Positions 1 through 9,700 of a stretch of DNA of 64,000 nt are shown piece after piece. The translations under genes were made by a program, and so were the position numbers. The notes below the pieces were generated by a model, which searched no databases, was not told the origin of the DNA, and worked only from the letters and a program-made list of their open reading frames with translations. This stretch comes from Sphingobacterium sp. lm-10 (GTDB lineage Bacteria; Bacteroidota; Bacteroidia; Sphingobacteriales; Sphingobacteriaceae): the NCBI RefSeq assembly GCF_023554555.1, contig NZ_JAMJWC010000001.1:186001-250000 (forward strand), written 5' to 3'. Every line of letters starts with the position of its first letter. Within the stretch, counting starts at the first letter, position 1.

Positions 1-257
1 AACAAGCTATTGAATAACACAAAAAGAAGCATCAAAAACAAGAGGACGTTCTTCGGTTGGTATTTGCTGGTAAACAATACTAGCGTAGGCGCTCCAACGA
101 CTACTCCTAATGCGTAGATAGCGATAAGGTGCGCTGCGCTGGGGATACTAATATTCTGATCCAAGGCGATATCCTGTAGGATGCCCATAATGGTAAATTC
201 TGTCATTCCGATCGCAAATGATCCGAAAGCCAGTGATATCAAACTTTTTTTAAGCAT
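1..257 (-). CDS. MFS transporter (AraJ-like), 3' end outside window
   Basis: Only the first 85 codons are inside the window; the gene runs off the left edge. The visible N-terminus (MLKKSLISLAFGSFAIGMTE) and the following hydrophobic segments look like the first two or three membrane helices of a sugar-efflux/AraJ-type major facilitator, where a G-TEF motif in helix 1 is typical. The start is the ATG at 257-255. A TAnnTTTG box with an upstream TTG lies at 326-356, giving a leader of about 60 nt. It follows the MocR-type regulator on the same strand, so that regulator may control it. Substrate unknown. Confidence 0.7.
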   Translation of the reverse strand, partial: MLKKSLISLAFGSFAIGMTEFTIMGILQDIALDQNISIPSAAHLIAIYALGVVVGAPTLVLFTSKYQPKNVLLFLMLLFVLFNSL

Positions 258-325
258 GTTGTAAAATCCTATATAGTATGATTTCAGGGTATGAAGGGGA
301 TAATTATCAGCCCTAAATTCGGAAG

Positions 326-356
326 CAAATGTAAAGGTATTTGTCTGCTAATGCAA
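326..356 (-). promoter_or_regulatory. Bacteroidota-type promoter of the MFS gene
   Basis: Read on the minus strand there is TACATTTG (333-326), a perfect TAnnTTTG -7 box, with TTG (356-354) 20 bp upstream as the -33 element. It sits just after the stop of the MocR-type gene and about 70 bp before the MFS start codon. Confidence 0.55.
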
Positions 357-364
357 TACGGATT

Positions 365-1861
365 TTACGTCCGATCCATTTCGTGTAAGGCAGATTGCAT
401 TCTGTCAATACAAGCACTCATTTCTCCTTCGTCCATTCGTCCAAATCCGATGCGCATGCCCGCCATATCTTTATGTTGGTACAATAGATTTCTTGGAATA
501 TGCAAGCCCAACTTTTCACAATGGGTCGCTAGTTGAGATAGATTGATGGTTCGGTTCCAGATGGTCCACACAGCGAGGCCACCGCGGGGCGATTCGAATT
601 GTACGTGCTGTGGAAAATTGTTCTGAAGTAAATTTACCAGATGCGCGCGTCTTTGCTCATACATTTTCAATGATTTCTTGGCGTATCGATTGATTTCGCC
701 TTCAGCGATCATTTCACCCAATGCCAGCTCCATCGTAATGTCGCCTTGCCGATCAATGATGCCCAAGTATTTGCGCATCTCCATGATAATGTCGTCGGGC
801 GCTACCGTAAACCCGGTGCGGAAACCAGGGGCAAGGGTTTTTCCAAATGAACCAAGATAGATTACCATGCCATCGGTATCGGCACTAGCCATGGGCAAAA
901 TAGGTTGTTGGTCGTACCGAAATTCGTAATCATAATCATCTTCCACGATGGCAAAACCAAACTCGCGAGCTAATGCTAATAACTCTACTCTGCGTTGTGC
1001 ACTTAAAGTGACCGTTGTAGGATAATGATGGTGAGAAGTTACATACACCATACGAATCTGCTTTTTGCGGCACAACGCTCGAATGCTATCCGTATCTAAG
1101 CCATTGTCATCAACAGGAACGGTTTGCATGCTGGCTCCCGATTCCTGCAAAATCATATTTGTCGCAAAGTAGCTCAATGATCCCACCACGACGATGTCGC
1201 CGGGAGAAAGCATTACTTTGGATATAATGTACAAGCTCATTTCGGTGCTTCGGGTAACCAGAATATTTTGCTCGGTGATGCGCAATCCGCGGGACTGATG
1301 AAGGTACGTGCACAATTGCTCCTTGAAATACTCGCTCCCTTCACTAGTATATCTTTCGAGCTTCTTCCTATTGCTTTTCCGTTTCAGATTCGCTGAATAG
1401 AAGGTAGACAGCTGATTGATTTGCGTGAGCCGAATGTCTGGAACACCATCATCCATCGTAAAATCACTAATGGTGTTTGTCCAGGGATTATCTAGGATGT
1501 TGGACTTTTTGAATGTAAATCCAACCCGCGATGGATAGTGTTGTTTTGGAGACGCTATCTGTTCTGGCTGTAGCCGAGCAGGGTCTGCCAATTGACTGCT
1601 CAGAACAAAAACGCCTCGATTTGGATAAGTCTGTACCCAGCCCTGTGATTCCAGCTCCTGAAAAGCAGCCACTACTGTTTGCCGATGCACCTTTAATAGC
1701 ACGCTCAGGCTACGTGATCCAGGAAGCTTACTGCCTTCACGAAGAAGGCCACGCTGGATCGCATTAGCGAGCTGCTCTACGATTTGCAGGTAGAGATCTT
1801 TTGTAGCAGATCTGTCAATGGACAGGGTAGTGAGGATTGAAATATTAGCCGGACTAGTCAT
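365..1861 (-). CDS. MocR/PdxR-type transcriptional regulator (GntR HTH + aminotransferase)
   Basis: This is a 498-residue regulator of the MocR subfamily. Residues about 20-92 are a GntR winged helix (YLQIVEQLANAIQRG, then LPGSRSLSVLL and the wing PNRGVF). Residues about 130-490 are a class I aminotransferase fold. The PLP-binding lysine is visible as Lys341 in SFGKTLAPG, preceded by the EDDYDYEFRY motif typical of these proteins. Such regulators sense PLP or an amine adduct; PdxR controls vitamin B6 synthesis, but no pdx gene is nearby here. It is divergent from the TonB receptor at 1929 and directly upstream of the MFS exporter; either could be the target. Length is normal for the family. 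Confidence 0.9.
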   Translation of the reverse strand: MTSPANISILTTLSIDRSATKDLYLQIVEQLANAIQRGLLREGSKLPGSRSLSVLLKVHRQTVVAAFQELESQGWVQTYPNRGVFVLSSQLADPARLQPEQIASPKQHYPSRVGFTFKKSNILDNPWTNTISDFTMDDGVPDIRLTQINQLSTFYSANLKRKSNRKKLERYTSEGSEYFKEQLCTYLHQSRGLRITEQNILVTRSTEMSLYIISKVMLSPGDIVVVGSLSYFATNMILQESGASMQTVPVDDNGLDTDSIRALCRKKQIRMVYVTSHHHYPTTVTLSAQRRVELLALAREFGFAIVEDDYDYEFRYDQQPILPMASADTDGMVIYLGSFGKTLAPGFRTGFTVAPDDIIMEMRKYLGIIDRQGDITMELALGEMIAEGEINRYAKKSLKMYEQRRAHLVNLLQNNFPQHVQFESPRGGLAVWTIWNRTINLSQLATHCEKLGLHIPRNLLYQHKDMAGMRIGFGRMDEGEMSACIDRMQSALHEMDRT

Positions 1862-1882
1862 TATTTAAAAAGTGGCGTGGTA

Positions 1883-1909
1883 TTGCAGTCCGGCAATATA
1901 CTACATTTG
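1883..1909 (+). promoter_or_regulatory. promoter of the BtuB-like TonB receptor
   Basis: TACATTTG at 1902-1909 matches TAnnTTTG exactly; TTG at 1883-1885 is a plausible but closely spaced -33 element (16 bp). Transcription would begin near 1915. This lies downstream of the possible GTG at 1872 and so supports the ATG at 1929. Confidence 0.5.
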
Positions 1910-1928
1910 CGCCAATAAAATAAAAATC

Positions 1929-3842
1929 ATGAGTCGCAGAACTTACTTAGACGGGGCCGGTCTGGCCAAATACATAAAAAATATGCTATTAGCATTTGGC
2001 GTGTTGTCATATGCTACTACATTCGGCCAGATGGTGGATAGAGATACTTCCCAGATTTCGGAAGTAATGATCCAAGAAAATAGATTGCAGGTACCTTTCA
2101 ATAAAAATAGCCGCCATATTGAGATTATTACGTATGAAGAGATTAGGCGTATGCCGGTGCGAACGATCAACGAGGTGCTTACCCATATTAACGGCGTAGA
2201 TCTAAGGCAGCGAGGTCCTTTTGGTACACAGGCAGATATTGGTATTGATGGAGGAAGCTTCGAGCAAACGCTCGTATTGGTGAATGGGATCAAGATGAGT
2301 GACCCACAAACAGGACACCACAGCCTAAACCTTCCTATACCCTTGGAGGCGATCGAACGAATTGAAGTAGTGCGTGGCCCTACATCCCGTATTTATGGTA
2401 TTAATGGTCTTACCGGATCTGTCAACATCGTTACCCGGAAAGCAGTATCATCCGAAATTTTTGCACAAACATACGCTGGTTCATCATTTAAATCCGTCGA
2501 GGAGGAGCCTGGCAGATCTGGCATTTATTATGGCATGGGGCATCAGCTGGGTGGACAATTTGTGCGAGAAAAACATCAGCACCAGCTGTACCTTACTACA
2601 GAAAAAAGCAATGGACAACGCTATAATACCGCATCGGAGGCTTTCAGAGCTTTTTATGAGAATAAAATACAGTTGAGTGCGCAAGATGAAATTCAAGTAA
2701 TGGGTGGTTATATCGGCAATAAATTTGGCGCTAACGGTTTTTATGCAGCGCCAGGAGATGTCGAGGCAGAAGAAGTCGTGCGTACTGCTATTGCTGCGAT
2801 CAGTTCACAACACGATCTCAATGACCGTCTGCGTATCAGTCCTCGGCTAAGTTACCGTAATAATAAAGACGATTACAGGTATTTCAGAAACGACCTTTCC
2901 CGCGCACGCAGTGAGCACGAGACAGATGTGTGGTCGGCCGAACTGAATGCACGCTACCATACCAATGTCGGTGATGTAGGTCTAGGAGCGGAGTCCAGGT
3001 GGGAGCGCATAGAAAGTTCCAACATTGGTAATCATAGCCGGCAGAATCATGGATACTATGCGGAGTTTAGAACGGAATATATCCAGGATGTACTGCTGAA
3101 CATTGGAACCTATGTGAATTACAATTCTCAATATGGCTGGCAAGCTTTTCCGGGCATTGATGTAGCCTATAATTTCCTGCCACAATGGCGTGTTGCGGCC
3201 AATGTAGGTTCCAGCCAGCGTATCCCTTCGTTTACAGACCTGTATCTTGATCAGCGGCCCGGTAATATCGGAAATCCGGACTTACAATCTGAAAATGCCT
3301 GGCAGGCAGAAGGAAGTTTGCGGTATCAGTTGGGGAATTTTACCGCACAGGCAGGTTATTTCTATCGTAATGTGGCGCAGTTTATTGATTGGCAAAGGAA
3401 TAGTATTGATGAGCCTTACCAAGCCAATAATGTGGATAACAACCGCATGCGTGGACTGCATTTTTCTTCCGATTATCGCCAGAGTTTGAGCAGTCGTTCC
3501 GAATTTAGGATCCGCCTTGGCTATACTTATCTCAATCCTAGTGTGGCTTCCACTAGTGGAGGTGTGATATCCCGTTATCAGATCGAAAATTTGAAGCATC
3601 AGGTGAATAGTACCGTATCTTATGGAGTAAATGCCTGGTCATTTTCGACTACGAATCGATTTATTGAACGCGCCTCTTCAACCGCCTATGTGATCTCAGA
3701 TATTAGGGCTGCCTATGACATAGGGGCGTTTACGGTATTTGCTGATATGCAAAATCTTTGGGACGTGACTTACGTGGAGGCGGGAGCCGTACCGATGCCT
3801 GGTCGTTGGCAGACATTAGGTCTTCGATACACCAAGCGATAA
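1929..3842 (+). CDS. TonB-dependent receptor (BtuB-like)
   Basis: From the ATG at 1929 the product is 637 aa: a signal peptide ending near TTFGQ, a plug domain (EEIRRMPVRTINEVL, GSFEQTLVLVNGIKM, then IERIEVVRGP), and a 22-strand-type barrel ending in LGLRYTKR with an aromatic/basic C-terminus. There is no N-terminal carboxypeptidase-regulatory extension, so this is a classic ferric-siderophore/cobalamin type receptor rather than SusC. An upstream GTG at 1872 is open, but the promoter box at 1902-1909 would lie inside it. The stop is one base from the stop of the convergent nuclease gene. The ligand cannot be told from sequence; no cobalamin riboswitch or Fur box was recognised upstream. Confidence 0.85.
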   Translation: MSRRTYLDGAGLAKYIKNMLLAFGVLSYATTFGQMVDRDTSQISEVMIQENRLQVPFNKNSRHIEIITYEEIRRMPVRTINEVLTHINGVDLRQRGPFGTQADIGIDGGSFEQTLVLVNGIKMSDPQTGHHSLNLPIPLEAIERIEVVRGPTSRIYGINGLTGSVNIVTRKAVSSEIFAQTYAGSSFKSVEEEPGRSGIYYGMGHQLGGQFVREKHQHQLYLTTEKSNGQRYNTASEAFRAFYENKIQLSAQDEIQVMGGYIGNKFGANGFYAAPGDVEAEEVVRTAIAAISSQHDLNDRLRISPRLSYRNNKDDYRYFRNDLSRARSEHETDVWSAELNARYHTNVGDVGLGAESRWERIESSNIGNHSRQNHGYYAEFRTEYIQDVLLNIGTYVNYNSQYGWQAFPGIDVAYNFLPQWRVAANVGSSQRIPSFTDLYLDQRPGNIGNPDLQSENAWQAEGSLRYQLGNFTAQAGYFYRNVAQFIDWQRNSIDEPYQANNVDNNRMRGLHFSSDYRQSLSSRSEFRIRLGYTYLNPSVASTSGGVISRYQIENLKHQVNSTVSYGVNAWSFSTTNRFIERASSTAYVISDIRAAYDIGAFTVFADMQNLWDVTYVEAGAVPMPGRWQTLGLRYTKR

Positions 3843-3843
3843 T

Positions 3844-4791
3844 TTAATGCCACTCCTGCCGACCAAGTGATTTGGTTGGAAAAATCTGCGTCGTATCGCG
3901 ATCAAACGTTGCAGCGAAAGATGATCCTAGATTTTGAAGTTTCGGTTGCCCAGCATCTACCCAGGCAGAATACCAATAGGATCCGACCAGATGGATGGAT
4001 GATCGGAGTCGTCGCTGCACCATGCCATTCAATGCCGTATGATAGGCCGAAGCATAATGATCGGAATAATGTAACCCAAGTACATTATTCCGCGTAATGT
4101 AGGCACGTTGCAGGTTGGCCGGGATTTTTTGGGAAAGTTCTTTTTCTACTGATAATACGGAATCTACCAACAGATAACTTTGGTTTACAACGTTCCACGC
4201 CGTCTCTAATGGATCGGATAGGTATTCGGCCTTTCCGACTAATAGATCATAGTCTCCGTAAAACATCTCAGGTAGTCGCGTTTCCCAAAAAGCGTGTATG
4301 CCAATCTGATCGGTATACTGCCCATTATAGTTTTGAGTGGTATGCAAGGGCACATGGGCATCGGCAACGTAATGACCTAAATCTGCTGCATGGCGGATAA
4401 TACGTGATACATCTTTGGCGGAGAAGGCGGCTACAAGATTACGGTATGTAAGATCAATCTGCCAGGGCACAATGCCACGCGCCTTGAGCAATCGTTCCTG
4501 GTATTTTTCTTTCGCTTGAGACCAATGGATAGGAATAGAGTCGGGTAGTTCTTCGTAGCGATCCACATCTATATAATGGCGAACCGCTTCTGCTGAATCG
4601 ACGTACCGGCGTTTGTCTGCATCAATGGCCCGCTCGGTAATTTCTCTAATATGCAATTTGAAGAATCCGGAAAGCTCTGTTGGCAGGGTGAATACAGCAG
4701 TATTATTAATCAGTTTGTGTGCAAAGAATCCCCAAGAACTACATAAAATGCAGACCAGTATTCCCCACAATAAAAGCCCATATTTAATCAT
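3844..4791 (-). CDS. S1/P1 nuclease-like zinc-dependent hydrolase, secreted
   Basis: The 315-aa product has a signal peptide (LLWGILVCILCSS) that would leave a mature N-terminus beginning WGFFAH. In S1/P1 nucleases Trp1 and His6 of the mature protein bind zinc, and this spacing is kept here. A second ligand cluster is HYVADAHVPLH (H-x3-D-x5-H), which matches the P1 pattern, followed by HAFWET, where Glu replaces the usual Asp. Many Bacteroidota homologues are annotated zinc-dependent phospholipase C, a related fold, so the substrate (single-stranded nucleic acid or phospholipid) is uncertain. Probably periplasmic. Transcribed toward the TonB receptor, with which it is convergent. Confidence 0.8.
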   Translation of the reverse strand: MIKYGLLLWGILVCILCSSWGFFAHKLINNTAVFTLPTELSGFFKLHIREITERAIDADKRRYVDSAEAVRHYIDVDRYEELPDSIPIHWSQAKEKYQERLLKARGIVPWQIDLTYRNLVAAFSAKDVSRIIRHAADLGHYVADAHVPLHTTQNYNGQYTDQIGIHAFWETRLPEMFYGDYDLLVGKAEYLSDPLETAWNVVNQSYLLVDSVLSVEKELSQKIPANLQRAYITRNNVLGLHYSDHYASAYHTALNGMVQRRLRSSIHLVGSYWYSAWVDAGQPKLQNLGSSFAATFDRDTTQIFPTKSLGRQEWH

Positions 4792-4854
4792 ATTAAACGT
4801 AAATATCGTTTAATATTTCTTTTAAAGATAATTATTTATTATAATAATGGATGA

Positions 4855-5514
4855 TTACTTTTTCCAACGTGTCAATTGATACGCTGCATCCCAGAATTGA
4901 TATTCAAGCTGCGAGGATTTTTCAAACGCTTCCCACATTTCATCGCGAATTTCTGCGGTGGTGTTATTGGCCATGTTATCTGCATAAGCAATGGCTTTAT
5001 GAACGCCTTCAGCAAATTCTTCTCCGCTATAGGTATCAATCCAAGCATGATACCGATTATCTTTTTGGGAGTTTTTGTAAATGTGGTCGCCCACAACCTT
5101 ATAAATCCAAAAGCAGGGCAGGACGGCGGCTACGGCTACTTCTAGCGGAGCAAATGCAGCCGTACTTTTTAGAAAATGAATGTAATGGTGACATACGGGC
5201 TGCACTTCGCTATCTGCATGGGTATCTACCACATTAAATTGTGTAAAATAGGTTTCATGCAATGCCTTTTCAACAATTAACGCATTTTTTGCAAAGTCAA
5301 AAAAGTCAATGGCTTGCTCATTATCAGATGTTTTGCTACCTATATATGCGAGTACGCGACCAAACTGTTCCAGATAACGCGCATCCTGTTGCATGTAAAA
5401 TTGAAACTTTTCTAAGGCCAAATTTCCATGCTGCAATTCTTGAATGAATGGCATGTTAATAATCTGTTCGTAGATTGGTTCGATACTGGTCCAGGCTTTA
5501 TTGCTCCAACTCAT
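4855..5514 (-). CDS. tenA: thiaminase II / aminopyrimidine aminohydrolase TenA
   Basis: The 219-aa protein is the normal length for TenA, which deaminates aminopyrimidines from degraded thiamine to give HMP, and in some species cleaves thiamine. The catalytic cysteine is in the LPCFWIYKVVGDHI segment, corresponding to ACxWxY of Bacillus TenA; EFAEGVHKAI and a C-terminal YEFQWD-like stretch (LEYQFWDAAY) are also family features. Its ATG at 5514 overlaps the end of thiD by 17 bp, so the two are co-transcribed and probably translationally coupled, both under the TPP riboswitch at about 6410-6488. TenA would feed HMP to ThiD in a salvage pathway. Confidence 0.93.
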   Translation of the reverse strand: MSWSNKAWTSIEPIYEQIINMPFIQELQHGNLALEKFQFYMQQDARYLEQFGRVLAYIGSKTSDNEQAIDFFDFAKNALIVEKALHETYFTQFNVVDTHADSEVQPVCHHYIHFLKSTAAFAPLEVAVAAVLPCFWIYKVVGDHIYKNSQKDNRYHAWIDTYSGEEFAEGVHKAIAYADNMANNTTAEIRDEMWEAFEKSSQLEYQFWDAAYQLTRWKK

Positions 5515-6331
5515 AAATATGTAATTTTTTTGGATTATGAAAATGATTAAGGGGTCCAGATCCTTCGCCTATTCGCAAATCTTTGCTAGAAAGCAATGCC
5601 TGATACACGTAGTCCAGCGCTTTAGGAACTGCAGCATCCAATGCATCTCCCATGGCTAAAAATGTGGCTATAGCGCTGGAGAGTGTACAACCGGATCCAT
5701 GGGTGTTTCGGGTATCTATACGCAAGGATTGGTATGCCTGTACAGCTTTGTTTTTCTGTAAAAGAAGGCTAGTCAATTGCGAGCTCGCTAGATGGCCGCC
5801 CTTTGCCAATACAGCCTGCGAACCGTTACCAATCAGTTGCGCTGCAGCGACCTCCATCTCGGAAACGGTTTGAATATTTTTGTTTACTAAGACGCCCAGT
5901 TCATCCAAATTGGGTGTAATGATAGTAGCTCGGGGAAATAATAGGGCAGCACAGGCCGCTATCGTATCTTCTTGTATCAGCTGATGGCCACTAGTGGATA
6001 CCATGACGGGATCGTATACAACCGGACCATCGTAATGGATTAATTCTGTATGAATACAATGGACCAATTCTACGGAATGCACCATACCAATCTTGATGGC
6101 ATCGGGATAGATATCCTCAAAAATAGCTTTCAATTGATCTTTGACTGCCTGAGTAGGAATGTCATATATATTTCGAACGCCTTGTGTGTTCTGCACTGGT
6201 AATGCAGTGAGCACATTCATGGCATAGCCGCCTAAAGCAGAAATAGTTTTGGTATCGGCTTGTATGCCAGCACCACCACTTCCATCAAATCCGGCAATAC
6301 TTAATACGGTGGGGACTTTATATTTTTCCAT
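5498..6331 (-). CDS. thiD: hydroxymethylpyrimidine/phosphomethylpyrimidine kinase ThiD
   Basis: The 277-aa ribokinase-fold enzyme phosphorylates HMP to HMP-P and HMP-PP for thiamine synthesis. Seen directly are the N-terminal SIAGFDGSGGAGIQAD motif, GGYAMNVLTALPVQNT, DPVMVSTSG, and the anion hole/catalytic loop NTHGSGCTLSSAIA with the conserved Cys. It is first gene of a thiD-tenA operon behind a TPP riboswitch. No thiC, thiE or thiG is nearby, so this pair looks like a salvage unit; the rest of the pathway would be elsewhere. Confidence 0.95.
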   Translation of the reverse strand: MEKYKVPTVLSIAGFDGSGGAGIQADTKTISALGGYAMNVLTALPVQNTQGVRNIYDIPTQAVKDQLKAIFEDIYPDAIKIGMVHSVELVHCIHTELIHYDGPVVYDPVMVSTSGHQLIQEDTIAACAALLFPRATIITPNLDELGVLVNKNIQTVSEMEVAAAQLIGNGSQAVLAKGGHLASSQLTSLLLQKNKAVQAYQSLRIDTRNTHGSGCTLSSAIATFLAMGDALDAAVPKALDYVYQALLSSKDLRIGEGSGPLNHFHNPKKLHIYELEQ

Positions 6332-6409
6332 GTTTTTAATCCGAAGTCAAAAAAATAAGTGAAACGGGGTACCATGGAAAATGGAAGCAAATCAAAGAGG
6401 ATCTGTTAC

Positions 6410-6488
6410 ACGCTTTTCCCTACGCCGGTATGAGCCGAATCAGGTTCGAAGGGACTGTCTCAATTCTTAAAAGAATACCCCTAAAGCC
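6410..6488 (-). promoter_or_regulatory. TPP riboswitch (THI element)
   Basis: Read on the minus strand this stretch has the conserved TPP aptamer parts in order: a GGGGT segment at about 6482-6477, TGAGA (6462-6458), CCCTTCGAACCTGATTCGG (6453-6435), and ATACCGGCGTAGGGAA (6430-6415). It begins about 155 nt upstream of thiD and ends about 80 nt before its start. High TPP should lower thiD-tenA expression; whether by termination or by blocking translation was not resolved, as no strong terminator was seen in 6332-6410. Confidence 0.95.
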
Positions 6489-6705
6489 ATTCAAATATAT
6501 CAAAATTTAACTCAATCACTGCATGCTTAGGCGAATAATAAAACTTTGGGTTATCCTTAAGCTATGACCAATGATATAAGGAGAATCTGTATTACAAGGT
6601 GCTAATTTTGAATAATAGAGTTGCATAATAGTTTGATATTAGTCAATAAAAAATGCGATTTATAGATATTTCTTTAATTTTATTTATTTTTCTTTAAAAT
6701 AAAAC

Positions 6706-6740
6706 TTTAAAAGTTAATTAACATTGAGGTAATATGTTTG
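6706..6740 (+). promoter_or_regulatory. promoter of the Oar-like receptor
   Basis: TATGTTTG at 6733-6740 is an exact TAnnTTTG box, 34 bp before the ATG at 6775; the -33 region has only TTTA (6706-6709). The remainder of 6332-6774 holds the divergent TPP riboswitch leader and an AT-rich stretch (6500-6730) with no gene. Confidence 0.5.
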
Positions 6741-6774
6741 TGCGATATTTGAATACCAACACAAATTATTTAGT

Positions 6775-9700
6775 ATGAGGTATTATCTGGTTAGTATATT
6801 AATTTTTTTAGGCCTTATCTCTTCCGGTCAAGCTCAGATCACCAGTTCAACCATTTCTGGGAGAGCGACAGATCAAAATGGAAATTCTATGGCGGGTGTC
6901 AGCATTCTGGTAAGGAATGATGGAACCGGATCGAGCTATACCTCCACAACGAATGCGGACGGCCGGTATACTATTGCCAATCTCAATCCTGGAGGCCCCT
7001 ACACGCTACAAGCCACATTTATAGGTTTTTCGACAGATGTAATTGCCCATGCCAATTTAAGTTTAGGTCTGTCAAATTACCATTTTGTACTACAGGAAGA
7101 ATCTGCTGTGATCGATGATGTAGTGGTATATGGTCGAGCCAATCAGAATATTAGAGGCGGTACACGAATAAATGAGAAACAGATCAAGGTGATGCCATCC
7201 ATCAGCCGTAGTTTACAAGATTTCACACGTACGACCCCGCAAAGTTCAAATAACTCGTTTATGGGTACCAATTTTAGGTATAATAATGTCACATTAGATG
7301 GAGCTATTAATAATGATGCGATTGGTTTCAGTCCGTCGCTAGGAGGGCAGGGCAATACCTCTGGCCAACCAGGAAGCAGCACGCGGACAAATCCTGTTTC
7401 GCTGGATGCAATACAAGATATTCAAGTTTATTTAGCGCCTTTCGACGTAAAGATTGGAAATTTTTTAGGTGGAAGTATCAACGCAGTGACGCGGAGCGGT
7501 AGCAATGAGGTTACCGGATCTGTATACGTTTTTGGAAGAAATGCCACTATCACAGGAAGAAATCGAGCAGGTGATGACTCCAGATTACCTTCTTCTTTTT
7601 ACGAATATCAGACTGGCTTTCGATTAGGTTTCCCGATTATAAAGAACAAATTATTCTTCTTTACTAATCAAGAGATCACCCGCAGGCAGGATCCTGTGAT
7701 TTTGGCAGCTGGTTCAGCAGATATGCCGATTATCAACTTAGAACAAGCAAGACAAATTACCGATTATATGGCCTCTAGGTATAATCTAGATGCTGGAGAA
7801 TATGGAGATTACAATACCTTTTCTCGGTCCAACAAGTTCTTTAACCGGGTAGACTGGATCATCAACGACAAGCATAATTTGTCGGTGCGCAACAATACGA
7901 TCTTCTCGCAAGCCACCAACTTGGAGCGCGATCAGCAAAACTTCCGTTTTGGAAGTATCGATTTCCGCCAGGTGAATAATCAAAATTCCACGGTGGCAGA
8001 GTTGAAAAGCCATTTTAATAGCACGATGTCTAATAGTTTTTTGCTTGGCTATTCTAGCATTCATGATTACAGAAGTCCGTCTTCTGATGCTGCTTTGCCA
8101 CAAATTGAAATATCTTCTGCTGGCGGTACGATCTTTTTGGGTACGGATAGAGAGGCCAGTATTTTTGATTTGAAACAGCGTACTTTTGAATTAACGAACA
8201 ATTTTACTTGGATCAAAGACAATCATCATTTTACCTTTGGTACGCATAATGAGTTTTACAATATCAATTATGGCTTTGTGAATTCATGGAATGGACGTGT
8301 AAATTACGGGAGCGTCGATGATTTTTTAAACAATCGTCCTGATCGTGTCCGAACTAATTTCAATTACCTAGACAATACCAGAGATAATATCATCGATAAT
8401 CCGCCAGCTCAGTTTCGCGTTAATCTATATAGCCTTTATGCACAAGATGATATACAGATCGGTCAACGCCTACACCTATCTCCAGGTATACGTTTTGATA
8501 TGGCACAAATGCCAGACAAACCTAGCCTAAGTCCAAAAACAACCGAATCTCCGATCGATCCGCAATATGGCACTACATTTACCTATACACAACCGAGTGC
8601 TATTCGCAATCAATTCCTTGGTCAGGTGCAGGTATCGCCACGTTTAGGGTTTAATTACGATGTACTGGGCAATCAGCAATTAGTCATGCGCGGGGGTACA
8701 GGTGTTTTTACCGGAAGAATCCCATTTGCTTGGCTAGGGTACGCTTATTATAACAATGGGGATAGCTACGGCGCATTTGATAGAAGATATACGTATTCCG
8801 GCAATAATATTGTAACGCCAGTTACTGGTTCTGATCCAATTCGTGACGCCATGACAGGAGTGGGGGCAGCGGGATTTGTCCAGAATCAAGGAGTGAACCC
8901 TAACGATGTGACGGGTGCTACGCAAGTGGATTTGATTGATAACAATTTCAAGATGCCACAAGCCTGGAGAAGTCATCTGGCCTTCGACTACTTAACAGAA
9001 GATCGTTGGAAGTTTACATTAGAAGGTATTTATACTAGGGTGATCAGCGATTTGCAATTCACGTACGTCAATCTGCGGGATAATCCTATTTATTTACCCT
9101 ACGATACAGACCGACAGCAACCTATTTACCGTCCGGTAGACGGTTCGCAGGCCATCAATCCATTGTATACTAATGCTTATTTATTGTCCAATACAAACCA
9201 AGGATATCGGTATAGCTTAACAGGGCAGGTTTCTAAAAGCTTTACACATGGCTTGGATATCATGACAGCCTACACGTACGGACAGTCCAAAGACAATACC
9301 AATGGTATCCGTAATTCTATGGAATCTAACTGGCAGTTTAATCAATCTCTTAATCCAAATAATCCGACGCTGGCTTATTCCAATTTCGATGTTCGCCACC
9401 GCATCGTGAGTACGTTGAATTATAGGACAGATTGGAATGGTGCTGGAAAGATGCTGTCTAACTTTTCCTTGTTTTTCAATGCACAATCTGGATTGCCGTA
9501 CATACTAGGATTTGTGAATCGGACGATCAATGGAACTGCTCAAAACATTGGCTTGGCTTACATTCCCTCTATTGATGAGACCAGAATGTTCTTTGCACAG
9601 ACAGACGAGGGCAGAGCGCAATCCGCCGCATTCGATGCTTATATAAATGGCGATAGCTACCTAAGCGGCAGACGGGGGAGGTTTACAGAACGGAACGGCG

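Noticed and set aside
1872..1928. upstream GTG start for the TonB receptor
   Set aside because: The -7 box at 1902-1909 would lie inside it, and the ATG at 1929 gives a usable signal peptide.
5498..5514. tenA/thiD overlap as a frameshift or fusion
   Set aside because: Both frames are full length with intact motifs; the 17-bp overlap is a normal coupled operon junction.
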